Source: Butyrivibrio sp. (GTDB lineage Bacteria; Bacillota; Clostridia; Lachnospirales; Lachnospiraceae). Taken from it: a DNA stretch of 9,095 bases. Positions within the stretch are counted from its first letter, which is position 1; each line of letters begins with the position of its first letter. The stretch lies in assembly GCA_024688095.1 (NCBI GenBank), contig JAILEJ010000080.1:1-9095 (forward strand), given 5' to 3'. A program made the translations under genes and the position numbers. A model generated the notes under the pieces. The model was not told the origin of the DNA and did no database searches. It worked only from the letters and a program-made list of their open reading frames with translations. Below are positions 5,479 through 9,095 of the stretch, one piece after another.

Positions 5479-5507
5479 ATTATATTGCATGCAATTCTAA
5501 TATACAA
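5479..5507 (-). promoter_or_regulatory. Nitroreductase promoter with 12-bp palindrome in the spacer
   Basis: TATAAT (5484-5479) and TTGTAT (5507-5502) are separated by exactly 17 nt on the minus strand. The perfect palindrome ATTGCATGCAAT at 5484-5495 overlaps the first base of the -10 box and fills most of the spacer, a classic place for a repressor operator. The start codon is about 32 nt downstream of the -10 box. Confidence 0.65.
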
Positions 5508-5520
5508 TATAAAGCAACAC

Positions 5521-5558
5521 AAAAAAACCCCTTTTCTCAATTTTTTTGAGTAAAGGAG
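5521..5558 (-). terminator. Terminator of the MBL hydrolase/DUF3990 operon
   Basis: On the minus strand CTCCTTT-A-CTCAA pairs with TTGAG-A-AAAGGGG, twelve pairs with one A-A mismatch, and is followed by TTTTTTT (5527-5521). One pair is G-U on the minus RNA but C-A on the plus RNA, so it is oriented for minus-strand transcripts. It ends about 105 nt after the DUF3990 stop codon and just before the nitroreductase promoter. Confidence 0.8.
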
Positions 5559-5576
5559 TTTCGCCATTGAAACCAA

Positions 5577-5655
5577 AGTTTTGAATACAATCATTGAATT
5601 TTAAATAAATCATCATCTTATAAAATTAATTTATTTATGTATGAACTTCAAAACT
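5577..5655. repeat. Long-range inverted repeat in the DUF3990 3' region
   Basis: AGTTTTGAA (5577-5585) is the exact complement of TTCAAAACT (5647-5655). Inside, AAATAAAT can pair with ATTTATTT, so the 79-nt stretch can fold into one branched stem. It lies between the DUF3990 stop codon and the operon terminator. The AT content makes part of this fold unremarkable. Confidence 0.4.
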
Positions 5656-5663
5656 ATATATAT

Positions 5664-6221
5664 TTAATTTTCATCGCTAAGAATCCTGGAAATAGCTTCC
5701 TGATACTGTTCCTCTTCTGCCTTGACCTGAGCCGCAAAATTTAATGCTGCTTCATGATCTAGCACATCTCCTGAAATCCATTTAAGATTATCAACAGCCT
5801 TTTGTGTCTTTAGTACAATCTGCTTGTAACATGGCCCAACCTGTAAAAGCTTAAGTGCCATATCTCTTGAAAGAAAACCACTGGTTATAATTCCAAATAT
5901 ATTATAAAGAGTGTCATTAGCAATAGGTCCTATTATAATATCATACTCACCAAGATAATCTTCTTTGGCAGCTCTGTTATTAAATATATAATCAGACCAT
6001 TCGCTATCACGTTCAAACTCTTTGACCTTAAGACCTTCGGTAATTAACTCATAACTATTTACAATTATGTCGTGGCCTTTTTGCTCCCTGGCCCATCTGC
6101 CAGCAAACTCTCCATCATCTGACATATAAAAACCCTGACCAAAGTCAGCATTTTTTCTTCCATGATGCACATCAGGATTTCTTATCTCCATATATCCGGT
6201 ATGGAAAAGTTTCATAAACAT
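5664..6221 (-). CDS. DUF3990-family, ADP-ribosyltransferase-like protein
   Basis: This gene encodes 185 residues. The ATG at 6221-6219 follows GAAAGG with a 5-nt gap; the ATG two codons later is possible. Motifs match DUF3990: LFHTGYMEIRNPDVHHGRKN from residue 5, DFGQGFYMS (26-34), the acidic and aromatic segment EWSDYIFNNR (74-83), YDIIIGPIANDTLYN (93-107), and KQIVLKTQKAVDNLKW (133-148). DUF3990 is considered part of the ADP-ribosyltransferase fold; His7 and Tyr32 would be the H and Y of an H-Y-x triad. The third residue is less certain (Gln134 is a candidate). The protein has no signal peptide and should be cytoplasmic. It starts 13 nt after the MBL hydrolase gene, so the two are co-transcribed. 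The usual small DUF3791 partner is not seen in the window. The target is unknown; a toxin-like or regulatory role is inference. Confidence 0.85.
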   Translation of the reverse strand: MFMKLFHTGYMEIRNPDVHHGRKNADFGQGFYMSDDGEFAGRWAREQKGHDIIVNSYELITEGLKVKEFERDSEWSDYIFNNRAAKEDYLGEYDIIIGPIANDTLYNIFGIITSGFLSRDMALKLLQVGPCYKQIVLKTQKAVDNLKWISGDVLDHEAALNFAAQVKAEEEQYQEAISRILSDEN

Positions 6222-6234
6222 TTATACCTTTCAA

Positions 6235-6885
6235 TTATTGCTCAATCTTAATTACTACCTTTATTGACTTGTTGACATTTTTCCTAAAAGTTTCAGCATC
6301 CTCCGCCTTACCAACAATGCTTCCGTAGTGAGTAGGAATTGCAATCTCAGGCTTAAGCTTATTAACAAAGTCAGCTGCCTTCTTGGCATCCATTGTGTAG
6401 GTTCCACCTATTGGAACAATAGCTACATCACACTTAACATTCTTGATAGCTTCAGAAGTCTCATCTGTATCTCCGGAAATGTAGTATCTGGTGTTATCCA
6501 TCTTTACTTCATATCCCAAAAAACCTTCATTTTTCTTGTGAAAAGGCTTTATGAGACTTGTGTTGTATGCAGGAACTGTTCTGATAACTATATCTCCATA
6601 CTCTTTAACAACTAATGGACTAAGTGGTATCAGATGCTTCTCATCCATTGCAAAGGCTTCTACAGCATCTTTCATTCTCTCTGGGAAAACGTATACTGTA
6701 TCAGGCTTTGCTACCTTAATGATATCCTCCGGTGAAAAATGATCATAATGATCATGAGTCAAAAAAATAAAATCTGCATCACCCGGATTTCCCTCAATCT
6801 TGAATGGATCAAAATACAAAACTTTTCTACTGCCCTTGATTCTGATACTACTTTGTGTATTTACAGTAATGTTATCGGTATTCAA
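6235..6885 (-). CDS. MBL-fold metal-dependent hydrolase (UlaG/Lactamase_B_3-like)
   Basis: This gene encodes 216 residues. The start is a TTG at 6885-6883, supported by AGAGGG 8 nt upstream; no in-frame ATG gives a full domain. The metal-binding motifs of the metallo-beta-lactamase fold are complete: THDHYDH (43-49), SGDTD (137-141) with the bridging aspartate, and a final histidine in PTHYGSIVG (184-192). PIGGTYTMDAKKAADF (158-173) and the short N-terminal sandwich with YFDPF (24-28) match the UlaG-like/Lactamase_B_3 group, usually about 210-230 residues. Such enzymes are cytoplasmic hydrolases of phosphodiesters, lactones or similar substrates; the substrate here cannot be read from the sequence. 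It is the first gene of an operon with the DUF3990 gene 13 nt downstream. Confidence 0.92.
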   Translation of the reverse strand: MNTDNITVNTQSSIRIKGSRKVLYFDPFKIEGNPGDADFIFLTHDHYDHFSPEDIIKVAKPDTVYVFPERMKDAVEAFAMDEKHLIPLSPLVVKEYGDIVIRTVPAYNTSLIKPFHKKNEGFLGYEVKMDNTRYYISGDTDETSEAIKNVKCDVAIVPIGGTYTMDAKKAADFVNKLKPEIAIPTHYGSIVGKAEDAETFRKNVNKSIKVVIKIEQ

Positions 6886-6893
6886 AAATCCGT

Positions 6894-6899
6894 CCCTCT
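6894..6899 (-). promoter_or_regulatory. Ribosome binding site that decides the TTG start
   Basis: AGAGGG on the minus strand lies 8 nt before the TTG at 6885-6883. It favours this unusual start codon for the MBL hydrolase over any later ATG. Confidence 0.7.
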
Positions 6900-6913
6900 T
6901 TCCATAACTTAAT

Positions 6914-6949
6914 ATTATATATTATAAAATATTACATTAAATTATGGAA
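6914..6949 (-). promoter_or_regulatory. Likely promoter region of the MBL hydrolase/DUF3990 operon
   Basis: Two TATAAT boxes overlap this region on the minus strand. One (6926-6921) pairs with TTCCAT (6949-6944) at 17 nt; the other (6919-6914) pairs with TTTAAT (6941-6936) at 16 nt. Both -35 boxes are weak and the region is almost pure A+T, so which one is used is unclear. Confidence 0.45.
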
Positions 6950-6995
6950 TTTTTTTTATTATTTTTTAATCAAAAAATTTTTAATTTTTTCATAG

Positions 6996-7028
6996 CAAAA
7001 AAATCCCTGCACCTTTCGGTGCAGGGAT
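6996..7028 (-). terminator. Terminator of the secreted-protein gene
   Basis: ATCCCTGCACC (minus strand, 7028-7018) pairs perfectly with GGTGCAGGGAT (7013-7003) around a GAAA tetraloop, followed by TTTTTT. It lies about 30 nt after the stop codon and is the clearest terminator in the window. The plus strand lacks a U-tract. Confidence 0.93.
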
Positions 7029-7058
7029 CTTAAATTATTTTGATTTTATAAGGTAAAA

Positions 7059-8576
7059 TTATTTAGCCTTTGTCCAAAGTATTATAGGATCAGTAGTAGT
7101 ATAAGTCTTTGTAACCTTGTCATAATAAGTAACTTTAATTGCTGTTGGAGCATAGAGTGACTTATCACTATCAGTAGATGTACTAGTAATTGCTGTTGAA
7201 GCTTTAGCTACATAATCATATCCCTTATATGCGGTTACTGTAGTTTCATTTCCATTGTTATAGCCAACTGTACTAAGCTTAAGCTGCTTTCCTGACTTAA
7301 CTGTTGAATATGTGAAATCTACATCTTGTTCATCAATACCATTTATTGTGTCAAGATAGTCTCCATCACCATTCAAGTCAACTTTTTTGCCAGTTGTTGT
7401 TGTTCCTGAATATGCATAAGTATAATAAGCATCAGGATTAGAATATGCTGTTCCATCATAGTTAATAGCACCACTATTTGCTGCCTTTGAAAGCTTACCA
7501 ACTTCAATCTTAACAATCTTATAGTTCTTATTTGTCTTTACTACAAGTTTACCTTTCTTCTTAGAAACAACATTAAAAGTTGAATCAGATGTAGATTTAC
7601 CATAGTTGATGTACTTTGTATCACCATATGTCTTCTCAATAAGAGACTTTCCTGCATATGTAAATGTCTTAAATACATCTGTATCAGCCTGAGCTATAAC
7701 TTTAATCTTCTTAGATCCAGTCTTAACTCCACTATTATTATAAATATCAAATGAAATAACTGACTTTCCTGCCTTCTTTGGAGATACTTTGATATATGCT
7801 ATTGCAGATGAACCATTTGATGAGATATAATCTGCTGTATATGTCCAAGCTTCACTTGTTGATGTTCTTGTTGCAGCTATCTTCTTCTCTCCAAGAGATG
7901 TATAGTAATATTGTGTTGTCTTAGCCTCATCCAAAGATGTATATACTCTATCATTAGTAATTGTAGTACTTCCAAGCTTATTAAATAGCTTAGCTGTCAT
8001 TATTTTCTTTTTAGATGACTTAACATTCTTTATAGAAGTATCGCCGTTCTTAAGACCAATAGAAAGATATGAATCTTCTCCAGATTTTACATATACAGTA
8101 TCTGCTATTGTTGTAACATTGTCCTTTGAACCAGAAATATCACTACGGGTTGTTGATGACTGATTAGTAATAGTATTAGTATATGTTGTCTTTGTAATTA
8201 CATAGTAATCAGCACCATTATAATCTATAGTAGTAGAAGAGTATCCATCATTCCAAGTATAATAACTATAAGTAGTAGTATCTGTTGTTTCATCCTTAAT
8301 ATAAAAATCAAAATCATCATAATAAGTAACTTTTGTTACATATCCTTTGGCAATAGCCTCTGCTCGCATATCAGCCTGACCATCATGATCATCATCATCA
8401 ATAAATTTAGCAACATAATCGATGTTTGCGCTAATAGTTGCTCCCTGTGCATTTGAATTAGAAGTAGTACTTACTGTGTTATAATTTGCCGCATTAACGG
8501 ATACTGCTGGCGCTGCTGCAAATGTTGCAGCCATAGACACTGTTAAAAGTGTTGCTCCAAATTTTTTTAAATTCAT
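7059..8576 (-). CDS. Secreted Thr/Ser/Tyr/Lys-rich protein of unknown function with an EF-hand-like loop
   Basis: This gene encodes 505 residues. I chose the ATG at 8576-8574 because GGAGG (8589-8585) is 8 nt upstream and a standard signal peptide follows at once; a start five codons earlier would overlap that site. Residues 1-29 are the signal peptide (MNLKKFGATLLTVSMAA, ending VNA before Ala30), so the protein is exported. The mature part is rich in Thr, Ser, Tyr and Lys and predicted mainly beta-stranded. An acidic patch FIDDDDHDGQAD lies at 58-69. A segment KKAGKSVISFDIYNN near the middle resembles bacterial Ig-like strands. Around residues 395-415, VDLNGDGDYLDTINGIDEQD has the D-x-N-G-D-G spacing of a calcium loop as in EF-hands and dockerins, but the second loop of a dockerin is not obvious. 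There is no LPxTG, SLH or other anchor at the C-terminus. I do not recognise a family. Confidence 0.82.
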   Translation of the reverse strand: MNLKKFGATLLTVSMAATFAAAPAVSVNAANYNTVSTTSNSNAQGATISANIDYVAKFIDDDDHDGQADMRAEAIAKGYVTKVTYYDDFDFYIKDETTDTTTYSYYTWNDGYSSTTIDYNGADYYVITKTTYTNTITNQSSTTRSDISGSKDNVTTIADTVYVKSGEDSYLSIGLKNGDTSIKNVKSSKKKIMTAKLFNKLGSTTITNDRVYTSLDEAKTTQYYYTSLGEKKIAATRTSTSEAWTYTADYISSNGSSAIAYIKVSPKKAGKSVISFDIYNNSGVKTGSKKIKVIAQADTDVFKTFTYAGKSLIEKTYGDTKYINYGKSTSDSTFNVVSKKKGKLVVKTNKNYKIVKIEVGKLSKAANSGAINYDGTAYSNPDAYYTYAYSGTTTTGKKVDLNGDGDYLDTINGIDEQDVDFTYSTVKSGKQLKLSTVGYNNGNETTVTAYKGYDYVAKASTAITSTSTDSDKSLYAPTAIKVTYYDKVTKTYTTTDPIILWTKAK

Positions 8577-8613
8577 TCTGAATTCCTCCATTCATAAATT
8601 TTTTATTTCCCTC

Positions 8614-8638
8614 TGTCAATTAGCTTTTCTAACTGACA
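8614..8638 (-). promoter_or_regulatory. Hairpin at the 5' end of the secreted-protein mRNA
   Basis: TGTCAGTTAG and CTAATTGACA pair with one G-U around AAAAG on the minus strand. The hairpin begins about 7 nt after the -10 box, so it would start at or near the first base of the mRNA. Such hairpins often protect a 5' end from decay; as DNA it is also a possible operator. Confidence 0.55.
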
Positions 8639-8644
8639 ATTCTT

Positions 8645-8672
8645 ATTCTACATTTTCTATTGCAAAATGCAA
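8645..8672 (-). promoter_or_regulatory. Promoter of the secreted-protein gene
   Basis: TAGAAT (8650-8645) and TTGCAT (8672-8667) are separated by 16 nt on the minus strand. The -35 box is part of the interrupted palindrome TTGCA-TTT-TGCAA (8672-8660). The start codon is about 68 nt downstream of the -10 box, leaving a leader with a 5' hairpin. Confidence 0.6.
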
Positions 8673-8795
8673 GTGTTTTTGCGTATATATCACAACATTT
8701 AATTGTTTTTTTATAATTAATCGTTCTTGCTTAATACATTTTATAAGCCATTTAGAATCCAATAGACCTCAAAAGTCTTATATAATGCCATTTTC

Positions 8796-8833
8796 AAAAA
8801 ATAAGTCCCCATAATCAACAGATTATGGGGACT
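8796..8833 (-). terminator. Terminator of the leucine-rich-repeat protein gene
   Basis: AGTCCCCATAATC (minus strand, 8833-8821) pairs perfectly with GATTATGGGGACT (8816-8804), thirteen pairs around loop TGTT, followed by TATTTTTT. It lies about 31 nt after the stop codon of the LRR gene. Confidence 0.9.
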
Positions 8834-8864
8834 AAGACATTCACATTTTATCGTAAATTGAATA

Positions 8865-9095
8865 TTAATCCTGTTCTACTAACTTAACAGCCTTATTTCC
8901 TGATTTTCTAATTTTCTTTGATGCCTTATTAAATGCCTTTGTACTAGAAGATTCAAGATAAATTGTTGTAGATTTCTTTACGCCCTTAAATGCGTTCTTT
9001 TCTACCTTCTTAAGATTATTAGCATTGATATATACTTCTTTAAGCTTCTTACAATTCTTGAATGCATTCTTTCCGATTGTTGTTACTTCTGTACT
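8865..9095 (-). CDS. BspA-like leucine-rich-repeat surface protein, C-terminal part (runs off right edge)
   Basis: Seventy-six codons are open from the window edge to a TAA at 8867-8865. The sequence shows two units of the BspA/LRR_5 repeat: VTTIGKNAFKNCKKLKEVYI (about residues 4-23) and LKKVEKNAFKGVKKSTTIYL. The pattern is I-x-x-x-A-F-x-x-C/G-x-x-L-x-x-V-x-I. A short lysine-rich tail ending KAVKLVEQD follows, typical of the end of secreted LRR proteins in Lachnospiraceae. Such proteins are exported and thought to bind host or substrate surfaces. The signal peptide and any enzyme domain would be outside the window. A strong terminator follows the stop codon. No cell-wall anchor motif is seen at this C-terminus. 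Confidence 0.88.
   Translation of the reverse strand, partial: STEVTTIGKNAFKNCKKLKEVYINANNLKKVEKNAFKGVKKSTTIYLESSSTKAFNKASKKIRKSGNKAVKLVEQD

Noticed and set aside
6880..6903. Seven-codon leader ORF (MERGTDF) overlapping the TTG start
   Set aside because: Its ATG has no ribosome binding site and it would cover the hydrolase's own site; most likely chance.
1..9095. tRNA, rRNA or known riboswitch
   Set aside because: No cloverleaf with TTCGA-type arm, no rRNA-like sequence and no recognised riboswitch core was seen on either strand.

Overview
The window is AT-rich, and every well-supported protein gene reads on the minus strand. The organism is most likely a low-GC Firmicute of the Lachnospiraceae (Butyrivibrio, Pseudobutyrivibrio or a relative). 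This is inferred from strong AGGAGG-type ribosome binding sites, hairpin-plus-U-tract terminators, a BspA-like leucine-rich-repeat protein, a DUF3990 protein, and an RsiV-like lipoprotein with a serine- and acid-rich linker. Family names come from recognising motifs by eye, not from a search.

Layout from left to right. Positions 1-290 hold the N-terminal part of a conserved hypothetical protein that runs off the left edge. Positions 291-1804 carry no convincing gene. They hold an 11-unit 12/14-bp minisatellite (336-478), a higher-order tandem array of about 5.3 copies of a 128-bp unit built from two related 64-bp halves (574-1252), a possible gene remnant, a doubled 23-bp repeat, a terminator and a 94-nt rod-like hairpin (1699-1792). 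A small two-helix membrane protein follows (1805-2029), then a large lipoprotein joining an RsiV/DUF3298-type domain to a beta-propeller-like tail (2352-4160).

The lipoprotein's upstream region is unusual. A terminator-like hairpin lies between promoter and ribosome binding site, and five exact 37-bp repeats carry promoter-like boxes. Beyond them is a cluster of hairpins and opposed terminators (4444-4602) that could include a plus-strand small RNA. Next come a TM1586-type nitroreductase (4629-5447) with a 12-bp palindrome inside its promoter, a two-gene operon of an MBL-fold hydrolase and a DUF3990 ADP-ribosyltransferase-like protein (6885 down to 5664), a secreted protein with an EF-hand/dockerin-like loop (7059-8576), and the C-terminus of a BspA-like protein (8865-9095).

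Most genes look like independent units, each with its own promoter and terminator. The only clear operon is the MBL/DUF3990 pair. At least three products (lipoprotein, secreted protein, LRR protein) probably act at or outside the cell surface. The least ordinary content is the set of unrelated tandem repeats and nested hairpins, several of which sit exactly where they could control a neighbouring gene.
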